A stretch of 64,000 nucleotides of DNA from an uncultured Eubacteriales bacterium (GTDB lineage: Bacteria; Bacillota; Clostridia; Lachnospirales; Lachnospiraceae), in NCBI GenBank assembly GCA_900314845.1, contig OMWV01000037.1, positions 124,001 to 188,000 on the forward strand, in the 5' to 3' direction. Below the pieces are notes generated by a model. It searched no databases, was not told where the DNA came from, and saw nothing but the letters and a program-made list of their open reading frames with translations. The translations under genes and the position numbers were made by a program. Positions 40,145 to 48,237 of the stretch are shown here, piece by piece. Position 1 is the stretch's first letter. Every line of letters starts with the position of its first letter.

Positions 40145-40757
40145 ATACAATCCCCTTAATATCGTGATCTGCGGCATAGGCGGCCAGGGCAATGTCCTTG
40201 CGTCCGAGCTTGTATCCAGCACGATGAACGATCTTGGCTATAAAGTTGCGGTAGGAGAGACATATGGAGCGGCACAGAGGGGCGGATCTGTCATGAGCCA
40301 TGTCCGTGTGTCCGAGACATACGATATGGGCGTACTCATTCCCTATGGCGAAGCGCATTTTATCATAGGCTTTGAGCCCCTGGAAACCCTGAGGCTCGCA
40401 AGAAAATACGCCTCAAAAAAGACACGGATCATCTATGATCCCAGGCCCGTCTATCCTCAGGGAGTTCTCGCCGGCCGCCAGGTCTATCCGGATCTCATGA
40501 AGATGAAAGAGGAGATAAGATCCTTAAGCGCCCAGGCAGTGGAAGTACCCGCGGCGGATATCGCTCTGTCCTGCGGAGACCCCAGAACAGCCAACATTGC
40601 CCTCCTGGGAGCATTCAGCCGGCTGGAAGGCGCCCCCTTAAGCAGTCAGGAGCTGATAGATGTCCTGCGCCAGCGCTTTAAGGGAGATGTGCTGGCCATG
40701 AATGAGAAAGTATTTGACATGGGCTGCAAGGCGATGGATGGAAAGGAGGATGACTGA
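40131..40757 (+). CDS. iorB: Indolepyruvate ferredoxin oxidoreductase, beta subunit
   Basis: 208 residues, the gamma-type domain of 2-ketoacid oxidoreductases: GIGGQGNVLASELVSS at the start, then GETYGAAQRGGSVMSHVRVS. GGAAGG at 40114-40119 fits ATG 40131 better than the earlier in-frame GTG at 40122. It completes the IorAB heterodimer. Confidence 0.92.
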   Translation: MSRLEYNPLNIVICGIGGQGNVLASELVSSTMNDLGYKVAVGETYGAAQRGGSVMSHVRVSETYDMGVLIPYGEAHFIIGFEPLETLRLARKYASKKTRIIYDPRPVYPQGVLAGRQVYPDLMKMKEEIRSLSAQAVEVPAADIALSCGDPRTANIALLGAFSRLEGAPLSSQELIDVLRQRFKGDVLAMNEKVFDMGCKAMDGKEDD

Positions 40758-40758
40758 T

Positions 40759-41022
40759 ATGACTCCGAGAATGATAAAAGTTCATTTCAGCTGCCAGGAG
40801 AATGATAAAAGCCTGGACCTGGATCTTCCTTCCGATATCAGATTTGAGGATCTCACACCGCTCATGATAAAGAATGATTTTGTCCTCCCCCAGAAACCCG
40901 GTTATTATTATATAATAAAAGATCATCTCTGCGGAACGCGAAGCTGCCTTTGTGATTATGTCCCTGACTGGGAAGACAGTGTAGACGTAACAGTATTCGG
41001 TATACCGCAGATCATGGTCTGA
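40759..41022 (+). CDS. Small YukD/ubiquitin-like-looking protein of unknown function
   Basis: 87 residues. An N-terminal strand (MIKVHFSC), polar turn, second strand (LDLDLP), a helix region (EDLTPLMIKNDF), then PGYYYIIKDHLCGTRSCLCDY and a last strand VDVTVFG. This order of beta-beta-alpha-beta-beta looks like a beta-grasp fold of the YukD/EsaB type, which is a visual judgement only. Cys at 12, 58, 63 and 65. GGAGG at 40745-40749 fits ATG 40759; an ATG at 40750 is too close. It sits between iorB and the FrhB-like gene (16-base gap), so it probably acts with them. Confidence 0.55.
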   Translation: MTPRMIKVHFSCQENDKSLDLDLPSDIRFEDLTPLMIKNDFVLPQKPGYYYIIKDHLCGTRSCLCDYVPDWEDSVDVTVFGIPQIMV

Positions 41023-41038
41023 GAGGGGGGGAGTATAA

Positions 41039-42160
41039 ATGATCAGTACATTCGCGCTTGATTCTACGGTTCTCCAGGAAGGTCTTTGCACGACATGCGG
41101 CGCCTGTCAGGGCCTGTGCCCCTACTGGGACTGCGTAAAGGGGAGAACGATCACATATTTTGAGTGTCAGAGACAGGACGGCAGATGTCAGCGCTTCTGC
41201 CCCAGAATGCCGGTAGACCTGAAGGCCCTGATGGAGAAGGCATTTCCGGGTGAGAATATCATACCGGAGATTGGTCCCTTCCGCAGCCTCCTCCTGACAA
41301 GGGCAGCCGATCCCGATATCCGGGCCGGCTCTCAGCACGGCGGAACAGTCACAGCTCTCATGGAGCTGGCTTTGAGGGAAGGCCTCATAGACTCGGCAGT
41401 CCTTACAAAGTCAAAGAATACACTGGATCCTGAAGGTGTCCTCGTTACAGATCCCGATAAAGTCCGCCAGTGTTCCGGAAGCAGTTTCCAGATTGCGCCG
41501 GCTCTGGCTCAGCTGAACCGGGCCCTGGCAGATGACCGCTGCCATAAGATCGGCGTTGTCGGCACACCCTGCAAAACGCTTGCCCTCTATAAGATGAGAT
41601 ATGATCCCTTGCCGGATAATGACAACCATGCAGGAAACATCGGTCTGATCCTGGGACTTTTCTGCGGCTGGGGTCTTGATTGGGACGGGATTCGCTCTCT
41701 CACGGAAAAGTACGCGGATGCAGGCAGTGTAACTCACGCCGATATTCCGCCAAGCAAATACCATTCCTACGAGATCCGGGCAGGGGAGAAGACCGTTTCT
41801 GTAAACCTGGATGAGGTGACTCCCCTTGTAAGAAATGCCTGCCATTACTGCGCTGACATGACATGCGAATTTTCAGATCTCTCTGTCGGCGGAGCAAGAA
41901 GCAAAGACGGATGGGATGTGGATAAGGGCTGGAATCAGGTCATAGTCCGCACAAAGCTCGGGCAGGATCTGATCGAGCTTGCTAAGGCAAAGGGAGTCCT
42001 GGAGTTTAAGGAGGTTCCGGACACGGCCCTTGACAAGATAAAATCTGCCTCTTCCGGGAAGAAGAGAACTGCCATGCGCTATCTTCACGAAAAATATGGC
42101 AGTGAGTCCCTCGGTTATCTGCAGCCGTCTGCAGATTGGCTTAAGACTATCACAGATTAA
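41039..42160 (+). CDS. FrhB/FdhB-like iron-sulfur flavoprotein (F420 hydrogenase beta-subunit family)
   Basis: 373 residues. A [4Fe-4S] motif opens the protein (CTTCGACQGLCP: C17, C20, C23, C27). The FrhB N and C domains follow, with QHGGTVTALMELALREGLID, the VVGTPCKTLALY segment and a second Cys group CHYCADMTCEFSDLSVGG. The family moves electrons between ferredoxin-type clusters and a flavin or deazaflavin; clostridia generally do not make F420, so FAD and ferredoxin are more likely partners. Fourth gene of the ior cluster; it may feed or drain electrons from IorAB. Confidence 0.8.
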   Translation: MISTFALDSTVLQEGLCTTCGACQGLCPYWDCVKGRTITYFECQRQDGRCQRFCPRMPVDLKALMEKAFPGENIIPEIGPFRSLLLTRAADPDIRAGSQHGGTVTALMELALREGLIDSAVLTKSKNTLDPEGVLVTDPDKVRQCSGSSFQIAPALAQLNRALADDRCHKIGVVGTPCKTLALYKMRYDPLPDNDNHAGNIGLILGLFCGWGLDWDGIRSLTEKYADAGSVTHADIPPSKYHSYEIRAGEKTVSVNLDEVTPLVRNACHYCADMTCEFSDLSVGGARSKDGWDVDKGWNQVIVRTKLGQDLIELAKAKGVLEFKEVPDTALDKIKSASSGKKRTAMRYLHEKYGSESLGYLQPSADWLKTITD

Positions 42161-42202
42161 TATATGCCGTAAGGATGGATCCATAATATTTTCCATCAGG
42201 GT

Positions 42203-42246
42203 TCCGGCCCTGCCAGCTGGCAGGACCGGGGCTTTCTTTTTTTGAA
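42203..42246 (+). terminator. Terminator of the ior cluster
   Basis: CCGG-CCCTGCC pairs with GGCAGG-ACCGG (stem with a small bulge, AGCT centre), followed by CTTTCTTTTTTT. Confidence 0.85.
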
Positions 42247-42252
42247 AATGCC

Positions 42253-42281
42253 TTTTTATCAAGGAACAGATATGGTATGAT
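42253..42281 (+). promoter_or_regulatory. Possible promoter of pgsA
   Basis: Poor -35 TTTTTA (42253-42258), 17-base spacer, TATGAT (42276-42281) with an extended TGG before it. Confidence 0.4.
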
Positions 42282-42343
42282 TAGAATATTAGTTTTCTGT
42301 TTCCGGGACATATACCCGGGTGGGGAAGGAGTGTTAACAGAGA

Positions 42344-42889
42344 ATGAATCTGCCAAATAAACTGACGACGCTGAGGGTCATCATGGTTCCCTTTTTCGTA
42401 TTTTTTATGCTCATGTCAGAGCATTTTGGGACATGGTCCAATATCGTTGCCCTTATCATCTTTATAGCAGCCAGTCTGACCGATATGCTTGACGGCAAGA
42501 TAGCAAGAAAGTACAATCTGATCACCGACTTCGGGAAATTTATGGATCCGCTTGCCGATAAGCTCCTTGTCTGCTCGGCTCTGATCTGTTTCATCCCGCT
42601 GGGACGGATACCGACCTGGATCGTACTGATCATCATCGCAAGAGAATTTATCATCAGCGGATTCCGTCTTATCGCGGCTGAGAAGGGAAAAGTCATAGCG
42701 GCAGGCATCTGGGGGAAGATGAAAACTGCCGTGACCATGGTAACCATCATCATAATGATCCCGCATTTACCGGGAACCGGCATCTTTGTGCTCGAACAGA
42801 TCCTTATCTATCTGTCCCTGGCTCTGACCATTATCTCGCTTTGCGATTATCTGATCAGGAACAAGGATGTCCTTGACGGTGAGATGTAA
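42344..42889 (+). CDS. pgsA: CDP-diacylglycerol--glycerol-3-phosphate 3-phosphatidyltransferase
   Basis: 181 residues, integral membrane. Makes phosphatidylglycerol-phosphate. The CDP-alcohol phosphotransferase motif is complete: DG-x2-AR-x8-G-x3-D-x3-D in LDGKIARKYNLITDFGKFMD. N terminus MNLPNKLTTLRV is typical of PgsA. CdsA, which supplies CDP-diacylglycerol, is encoded at 55.4 kb. Confidence 0.94.
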   Translation: MNLPNKLTTLRVIMVPFFVFFMLMSEHFGTWSNIVALIIFIAASLTDMLDGKIARKYNLITDFGKFMDPLADKLLVCSALICFIPLGRIPTWIVLIIIAREFIISGFRLIAAEKGKVIAAGIWGKMKTAVTMVTIIIMIPHLPGTGIFVLEQILIYLSLALTIISLCDYLIRNKDVLDGEM

Positions 42890-42941
42890 AAACAAGAAGA
42901 CCCGGTATAACGGATTGATTTTGTCAGGAGATTGATATCGA

Positions 42942-44891
42942 ATGAAGAAGATCATCAGGACATTTGTTCTGCTAACATCGGCTCTTATCCTGCTCTTTAT
43001 TGCCGGCTGTTCCACAGACTTCAACAGCGTAACTGTTGATACGGTCATGACGGCTGACAAGTCTTTTGACGGCAGCAGAGTGATGAGCGCCGATATCCCT
43101 GCGGTCATCTACAGGAAGGCTTTCGGAGGAAAACTGGAGAATATCCGCGCTCTTGCGAAGAAGTATGCACCCGGTCAGATCTACTGCAAGACATCTGAGA
43201 ACAATCTGGGCGGCGCCCACATAGAGATGAGCATAGATTTCGGCTCTGTAAAAGACTATCAGGAAAAGCTGACAGCCATCTGCAGCGGGAATAAGTCAGA
43301 GGACGCGGTAAAACCCTCTGTGACATTTTCTTACTCCCGGAGCCTGATAAAGAAGGGCTATACAATTCGAGAGAATTTTACATCTCTTGACCTTCTTTAC
43401 TGGCTGGAAGACGCAGTAAAGGAAGAGTACCCGGCTGCCGCAAAGAAGGCAGACGGCATATTAAGGTCCGGAAGTACTTCCCTTGTCCTTGCCGGGGCCA
43501 AGATAGATCTGGGCGGAGAAGATAAGATCCAGGCCTCTGATCTCGAGTCCCATGCCTTCAAGGGGATCCATATAGAATCCGCTATGGAGAGCGACGGATC
43601 CATTGATACGGCCATCCGCTACACAGCCGGCAGCAAGACCGTGAAGGATCTGGGAGACAAGCTTGACAAGCTGATGAAGGACAAGGTACCCAGCGGAGGA
43701 AGCATCGCCCATTCTGACACGGATTCCGGAGAGCGCATATACCGGATGAAATTTACGAGCACCGGTCCGGAAACATTTGTCCAGGCTATGAACCGGGCTC
43801 TTGGCAGCAACGATACAGTCTTTCGCCTGCAGTCAGAGGGGAATAACGATTCCCACGCAGTCACAGATACCTATGAGCTCTATTTTGACGGGAGCTATTT
43901 CCTCGACTTTACGGATAAAGATACGGACTTTACATTTGTCCTCAATGTACCATCCGACCATTCCGTCCAAAGCTGCAAGGGGGAGTACGGCTGGCTGAAA
44001 AGCTATGAGCCTTCCTACAGCAGCAGCAAAAGTTCTGTCAGCATGACATTTTCATCGCCCGATATTGTTAAGCTTGTCCTGGGTTATACGGTCGATATAG
44101 AATCTATCGACGTGTCCACCTATTTCCACAATGATATCAGCATTGACCGTCAGATCAGTTTTAAGCTTACATCAGACGCGGATAAGCTGATAGGAGACGG
44201 TATATATGCAGGTCTGAAAAAGGCAGCAGAAAAATATAAAGGACAGATCAGTGTCGACGCAAAAAAGACATCCGGTTCGGCGGAATATCTGGTAAAAATG
44301 AACGCCGCCTCTGCCAGCCAGCTCACAGACATGACCCGGCTGGTCCTTCAGGAAAAGGATCAGACCCAGACAGGGGAAGGAAGCGGACAGCCGGATTGTT
44401 CTCTGATGACAGGCGGAGCTCAGCAGCCTCATCAGCCCTTTAAAAAGTACATCAGGCTGACAGATACCATAAACTTTTCCAGTTTTCTCAAGGGGTCAAA
44501 GGTATCCGGAGGCATCCAGTATTCTCTGAAATATCCCAGGTATTTCAAGGCTTCCTTTACCGGCAACACATCATTTGAGAATGCTTCCTCTGACGGACAG
44601 AATGTATCCTGTACCTCATACAACAGCATCATTTCCGTCGGATCCAATGCCGTAAAGTGGAATATAGAGGGCATTGCCGTGCTGATCGCATGGCTGGCTT
44701 CCCTTACCGCCTGCCTGGTATTTGTCTTCTTCGAGTTTCCGCATATCCTTGTCTACATCAGGGAGAAGAGACTCGGCGTAGATGGAGCAGCCTTATTTAG
44801 CGGGAAGAATAAGAAGAGGCTTGCCTTCGCGGCCCTGTGCAGCGCCTGCTTTATCATCATGTCCATCCGCCTGATCTTCATGATCTACTGA
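42942..44891 (+). CDS. Large lipoprotein with two C-terminal membrane segments, function unknown
   Basis: 649 residues. A signal sequence ends in the lipobox FIAGC, so C23 would be lipidated and the protein held on the outer face of the membrane. The large middle region alternates beta-strand-like and Ser/Asp/Lys-rich stretches (for example YDG-type turns, VSMTFSSPDIVKLVLGY). Near the C terminus are two hydrophobic helices (about 580-605 and 625-647) separated by a charged loop. The start resembles LppM-like lipoproteins (CST..VTVDTVMTAD), a weak impression. I do not recognise a family with confidence. CAGGAG precedes the ATG. Confidence 0.7.
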   Translation: MKKIIRTFVLLTSALILLFIAGCSTDFNSVTVDTVMTADKSFDGSRVMSADIPAVIYRKAFGGKLENIRALAKKYAPGQIYCKTSENNLGGAHIEMSIDFGSVKDYQEKLTAICSGNKSEDAVKPSVTFSYSRSLIKKGYTIRENFTSLDLLYWLEDAVKEEYPAAAKKADGILRSGSTSLVLAGAKIDLGGEDKIQASDLESHAFKGIHIESAMESDGSIDTAIRYTAGSKTVKDLGDKLDKLMKDKVPSGGSIAHSDTDSGERIYRMKFTSTGPETFVQAMNRALGSNDTVFRLQSEGNNDSHAVTDTYELYFDGSYFLDFTDKDTDFTFVLNVPSDHSVQSCKGEYGWLKSYEPSYSSSKSSVSMTFSSPDIVKLVLGYTVDIESIDVSTYFHNDISIDRQISFKLTSDADKLIGDGIYAGLKKAAEKYKGQISVDAKKTSGSAEYLVKMNAASASQLTDMTRLVLQEKDQTQTGEGSGQPDCSLMTGGAQQPHQPFKKYIRLTDTINFSSFLKGSKVSGGIQYSLKYPRYFKASFTGNTSFENASSDGQNVSCTSYNSIISVGSNAVKWNIEGIAVLIAWLASLTACLVFVFFEFPHILVYIREKRLGVDGAALFSGKNKKRLAFAALCSACFIIMSIRLIFMIY

Positions 44892-44909
44892 TCGGATAGG
44901 ACCGTAAGA

Positions 44910-44950
44910 TAAAAAGATCGCCGCCACCCTTATATGAGTGGCGGCGATCT
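44910..44950 (-). terminator. Terminator of the cytidylate-kinase-like gene
   Basis: AGATCGCCGCCAC pairs with GTGGCGGCGATCT, a 13-bp stem. The T run (TTTTT) follows on the minus strand, so it chiefly serves the minus-strand gene; the plus-strand lipoprotein gene ends into the same stem. Confidence 0.85.
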
Positions 44951-44984
44951 GTCGTCTGTTAATAAATATCGGCCAATCTCTCTT

Positions 44985-45578
44985 TTACTTTATGTCAAAA
45001 TTCTTTCTCACGACAGACTCCAGTACATCTACCGTGCCGTCTATGCCAAGAAGGCTGCTGTTCAAAAGCATGTCAAAGCCCTCCTTGCTGCCCCAGCGGT
45101 ATTCTGTATAATACTGGTAGTATGTCTTCCTGATCTTGTCTACACGGGCGATCTCTTTCCTGGCCTTCTCAGCTGAATCGAGACGGTAGCGTTCCTTGAC
45201 CCTCTCTATCCTGTCCTCGAGGGGAGCATAGATATAGACATCAAAAGTATCACAGTAACCGTCAAGGACAGAATTCGCACACCTGCCGACAATGACAAAA
45301 GATTCGTTATCTGCCAGGGACCGGATCAGATCGCTCTGAGCGAAAAAGAGCTGATCGGATACAGTCGGCGTGTAGCCTGATACAAAGAGTCCGGGCGCTT
45401 TCTCATCGGAATGGGCTACAGATGATGCATCAAGGCCGCTGCGCTTTGCCGCAAGTTCTATCAGGTTCCTGTCGTAAAAATTAATACCCAGCCTCTGCGC
45501 CAGCTTTTCACCAATCTCACGGCCGCCGCTTCCGTACTCACGTCCTATTGTTACAATAACATTTCTCGTATCACTCAT
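44985..45578 (-). CDS. Cytidylate kinase-like protein
   Basis: 197 residues of the 'cytidylate kinase-like' P-loop family. The nucleotide loop is TIGREYGSGGREIGEKLA, followed by YDRNLIELAA and, in the C-terminal half, the kinase lid-like stretch DRIERVKERYRLD and ARVDKIRKTYYQYYTE. The family is common in Clostridia in addition to canonical Cmk, and its true substrate is uncertain. GGAGGT precedes the ATG. Monocistronic, with its own promoter and terminator. Confidence 0.85.
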   Translation of the reverse strand: MSDTRNVIVTIGREYGSGGREIGEKLAQRLGINFYDRNLIELAAKRSGLDASSVAHSDEKAPGLFVSGYTPTVSDQLFFAQSDLIRSLADNESFVIVGRCANSVLDGYCDTFDVYIYAPLEDRIERVKERYRLDSAEKARKEIARVDKIRKTYYQYYTEYRWGSKEGFDMLLNSSLLGIDGTVDVLESVVRKNFDIK

Positions 45579-45621
45579 AAAGCCACCTCCGTCCTCTAAA
45601 TTGAGGCTATTTTCTGAAATT

Positions 45622-45651
45622 ATTATAACATACCCGAGGGTATTCTGTCAA
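45622..45651 (-). promoter_or_regulatory. Promoter of the cytidylate-kinase-like gene with internal palindrome
   Basis: Minus strand TTGACA (45651-45646), 18-base spacer, perfect TATAAT (45627-45622). The spacer holds ATACCC-TC-GGGTAT (45643-45630), an inverted repeat placed where a bound repressor would block RNA polymerase. Confidence 0.85.
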
Positions 45652-45687
45652 AAAAAGTGCATGAGAAGTTTTGTGTAGACACGACAA

Positions 45688-45715
45688 AGGCCTGAGCGTT
45701 TGCGCACCCAGGCCT
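45688..45715 (-). terminator. Likely terminator of tRNA-Val
   Basis: Minus-strand stem AGGCCTG / CAGGCCT with an inner GCG/CGC stem and CAAA loop, followed by a weak TTG tail. Confidence 0.5.
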
Positions 45716-45727
45716 GATAGGATCTTG

Positions 45728-45800
45728 TGCTCCGTGGCGGGTTCGAACCGTCGACCTTCTGGTTGTGACCCAGACGCTCTCCCAGCTGAGCTAACGGAAC
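45728..45800 (-). tRNA. tRNA-Val (anticodon CAC)
   Basis: 73-base cloverleaf on the minus strand: acceptor GTTCCGT/ACGGAGC with discriminator A, D-arm GCTCAGCTGGGAGAGC, anticodon stem TCTGG/CCAGA with loop GTCACAA (anticodon CAC), T-arm GACGG/CCGCC with TTCGAAC. The T stem contains one A-C mismatch. No encoded CCA. CAC reads GUG only; a UAC isoacceptor must exist elsewhere. Confidence 0.92.
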
Positions 45801-45810
45801 CGACATTGGT

Positions 45811-45838
45811 ATTATATCACAAAAGCGGCGCAATTCAA
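45811..45838 (-). promoter_or_regulatory. Promoter of tRNA-Val
   Basis: Minus strand TTGAAT (45838-45833), 16-base spacer, TATAAT (45816-45811). Confidence 0.75.
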
Positions 45839-45854
45839 TATGTCAGGAATATTA

Positions 45855-45883
45855 TTGAATAGGAGAGCCGGATATGATATCAT
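45855..45883 (+). promoter_or_regulatory. Promoter of thrC
   Basis: TTGAAT (45855-45860), 17-base spacer, TATCAT (45878-45883). Divergent from the tRNA-Val promoter. Confidence 0.55.
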
Positions 45884-45922
45884 GAGTCAGATGATTTTCT
45901 TTTTTACTAACAGGAGGTTGTA

Positions 45923-47416
45923 ATGGATATCAGATATAAGAGCACCAGAAACAGCAGCGATGAAACAGTCTCATCATCCTATGCCATATTAAAAGGACTG
46001 GCTGATGACGGCGGCCTGTATGTCCCTGTCAGCTTTCCGAAACTGGATAAGACGATAGAAGAGCTGTCACAGATGACATATCAGGAGATCGCCTATGAAG
46101 TTATGAAGCTTTTCCTGACGGATTTCACAGAAGAAGAGCTCAGATACTGCATCAGCCATGCCTATGATGAGAAGTTCGACGTTGACAGCATTGCGGCTCT
46201 CACAAAAGCAGATGACACATATTTCCTTGAACTCTTCCATGGAAGAACGATTGCTTTCAAGGACCATGCTCTTTCCATTCTTCCTTATCTGCTCACGACA
46301 GCAGCGAGAAAGAACAATGTAAAGAATCAGATCGTCATCCTGACAGCAACATCCGGTGATACGGGCAAGGCCGCGCTGGCCGGATTTGCGGATGTAGAGG
46401 GGACAAAGATCATTGTATTTTATCCCAAGGACGGCGTCAGCCCTGTTCAGGAAAAGCAGATGGTGACCCAGAAGGGTGACAACACATTTGTTGTCGGGAT
46501 CCACGGCAACTTCGATGACGCCCAGACCGGTGTCAAGAAGATGTTCGGTGACAGAAAGCTGAGCGAGGAGCTCGACGAGAACGGCTTCCAGTTCTCATCC
46601 GCCAATTCCATAAATATCGGCAGGCTGGTCCCCCAGGTCGTATATTATGTTTTTGCCTACGCTATGCTGGTGAAGAACGGAGAGATAAAGGCCGGAGATA
46701 AGATAAACGTTACGGTTCCCACAGGCAATTTTGGAAACATCCTTGCCTCCTATTACGCAAAACAGATCGGACTTCCCATAGAGAAGTTTATCTGCGCATC
46801 CAACAAGAACAACGTACTGACTGATTTCTTTGGAACAGGAACCTACGACAGGAACAGAGAATTTTTTGTCACATCTTCCCCTTCCATGGACATCCTTGTC
46901 TCCAGCAACCTGGAGAGGCTGATCTATCTGATCTGCGGATCTGACGCTGACAAGACAAGAGACTTCATGAAATCTCTGGAGAAAGACGGCACCTACACGA
47001 TCACAGACAGTATGAGAGCTGGACTTTCGGAATTCTTCGCAAGATTTGCCAGCGAAGAAGAGACTCTCGGTGCTATCCACGACCTGTATGAGAAGACAGG
47101 CTATGTCATAGACACCCATACAGCTGTCGGCGCTGCCGTTTATAAAAAGTACCGCAATGAGACCGGGGATAAGACTCCGACAGTGATCGCCTCGACCGCA
47201 AGTCCTTTCAAATTTGCCAGAAGCGTCATGACTGCCATAAAGGGAGATGTATCTTCCTTCTCTGAGCTGGAACTCATCGACATGCTCTCCCAGGTTTCTC
47301 AGAGGGAAGAGCCCCCCGCTGTCATAGAACTGAAGAATGCCCCCATCAGACATAAGACACAGTGCGACGTTTCCGATATGGAGAAAACCGTCAAGACCTG
47401 GCTGGGCATAAAGTAA
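45923..47416 (+). CDS. thrC: Threonine synthase
   Basis: 497 residues, the longer class of ThrC (as in E. coli and yeast). PLP-dependent conversion of O-phosphohomoserine to threonine. PLP Lys is K113 in IAFKDHAL; the phosphate-binding loop is TATSGDTGKAAL; the C-terminal PTVIASTASPFKF motif is present. AGGAGG precedes the ATG. No other threonine genes are adjacent and no T-box is visible. Confidence 0.96.
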   Translation: MDIRYKSTRNSSDETVSSSYAILKGLADDGGLYVPVSFPKLDKTIEELSQMTYQEIAYEVMKLFLTDFTEEELRYCISHAYDEKFDVDSIAALTKADDTYFLELFHGRTIAFKDHALSILPYLLTTAARKNNVKNQIVILTATSGDTGKAALAGFADVEGTKIIVFYPKDGVSPVQEKQMVTQKGDNTFVVGIHGNFDDAQTGVKKMFGDRKLSEELDENGFQFSSANSINIGRLVPQVVYYVFAYAMLVKNGEIKAGDKINVTVPTGNFGNILASYYAKQIGLPIEKFICASNKNNVLTDFFGTGTYDRNREFFVTSSPSMDILVSSNLERLIYLICGSDADKTRDFMKSLEKDGTYTITDSMRAGLSEFFARFASEEETLGAIHDLYEKTGYVIDTHTAVGAAVYKKYRNETGDKTPTVIASTASPFKFARSVMTAIKGDVSSFSELELIDMLSQVSQREEPPAVIELKNAPIRHKTQCDVSDMEKTVKTWLGIK

Positions 47417-47433
47417 GGATCCTCTGAAAAATA

Positions 47434-47475
47434 TGGCCTCTGCCTCCGATAGGAGCAGGGGCCTTTTTCTTTTTT
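47434..47475 (+). terminator. Terminator of thrC
   Basis: GGCCTCTGCCTCC pairs imperfectly with GGAGCAGGGGCC around a short GATA loop, followed by TTTTTCTTTTTTTT. Confidence 0.8.
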
Positions 47476-47481
47476 TTGCCA

Positions 47482-48237
47482 TTATCTGCCTGTGAGGATC
47501 CTCTGCAGGAGAATGTTGATATTCGTATGCCTTTTCAGGGAGTTGCCCCCCTCTTTTATAAAATCCCAGGACTCCTTGTAGGACATATTAAGAGCGGCAT
47601 CAGGGTCTGTCAAAATCTTCTGAAGAAAATGATCCATATTCTCAGAGGAAAGTGTTGAAAAATCCCTTGCCATCTGACATTTGAGCTGGGGTGAGAGATT
47701 CGCATCTGAGTGGAGATAGTGATCCAGATTGCAGGAGAAATAAAAAACGGAATAGCGGATCAGGCGGGATCCCACCTTGATATTTTCCATCCGCACAAGG
47801 TGGTTTAAGTTGCCCATCTTTCTGAGGTTGCGGATCATCACGTTTTTTGCCGAGGCAGCCCAGATGCCGTCCTCTCTGTACAGGATCTTATCCGTGCATG
47901 CCGTATCCTCATGGATCATCTCATCAGGGATATAGATGCCGTCCGTGTCAACGATCTGAATGATCTGCGCGATATCTCTGGGATAGAGGTAATTGTTCTG
48001 CAGATAAGGACCGATAAAAAGCTTGTTGAGGCAGCCCTCTATATTGCTCGGCGTGATTCCGTAGCGGGTCGTGATGTCTCCTCCCTCGCGGCCGTCTTCT
48101 ATTTTCGTCGGGAAATCAACACTGATATCGGGATCAACAGAGGCATAAAGCTTTGGGATGACGACCTCGAGGGCGTTCTTGTCCGAGGGTCCCTCCACAA
48201 GAAAAAGAATTTTTTTCTTTCTATTCTTTTTTCCCAT
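47482..48237 (-). CDS. TOPRIM-like protein paired with an ATPase (putative defence effector)
   Basis: 251 residues. It opens with a strand and acidic turn, KKILFLVEGPSDKNAL (E15), and later IIQIVDTDG (D97, D99); Glu plus a D-x-D are the metal-binding hallmarks of TOPRIM nucleases and of the DUF4435/RloB-like group. The C-terminal part contains YFSCNLDHYLH and is otherwise helical and polar. Its start lies 17 bases inside the upstream ATPase gene, so the two are translated together. This two-gene layout resembles OLD-type and PARIS (AriA/AriB) anti-phage modules. The nuclease assignment is inferred from motifs, not proved. Confidence 0.65.
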   Translation of the reverse strand: MGKKNRKKKILFLVEGPSDKNALEVVIPKLYASVDPDISVDFPTKIEDGREGGDITTRYGITPSNIEGCLNKLFIGPYLQNNYLYPRDIAQIIQIVDTDGIYIPDEMIHEDTACTDKILYREDGIWAASAKNVMIRNLRKMGNLNHLVRMENIKVGSRLIRYSVFYFSCNLDHYLHSDANLSPQLKCQMARDFSTLSSENMDHFLQKILTDPDAALNMSYKESWDFIKEGGNSLKRHTNINILLQRILTGR

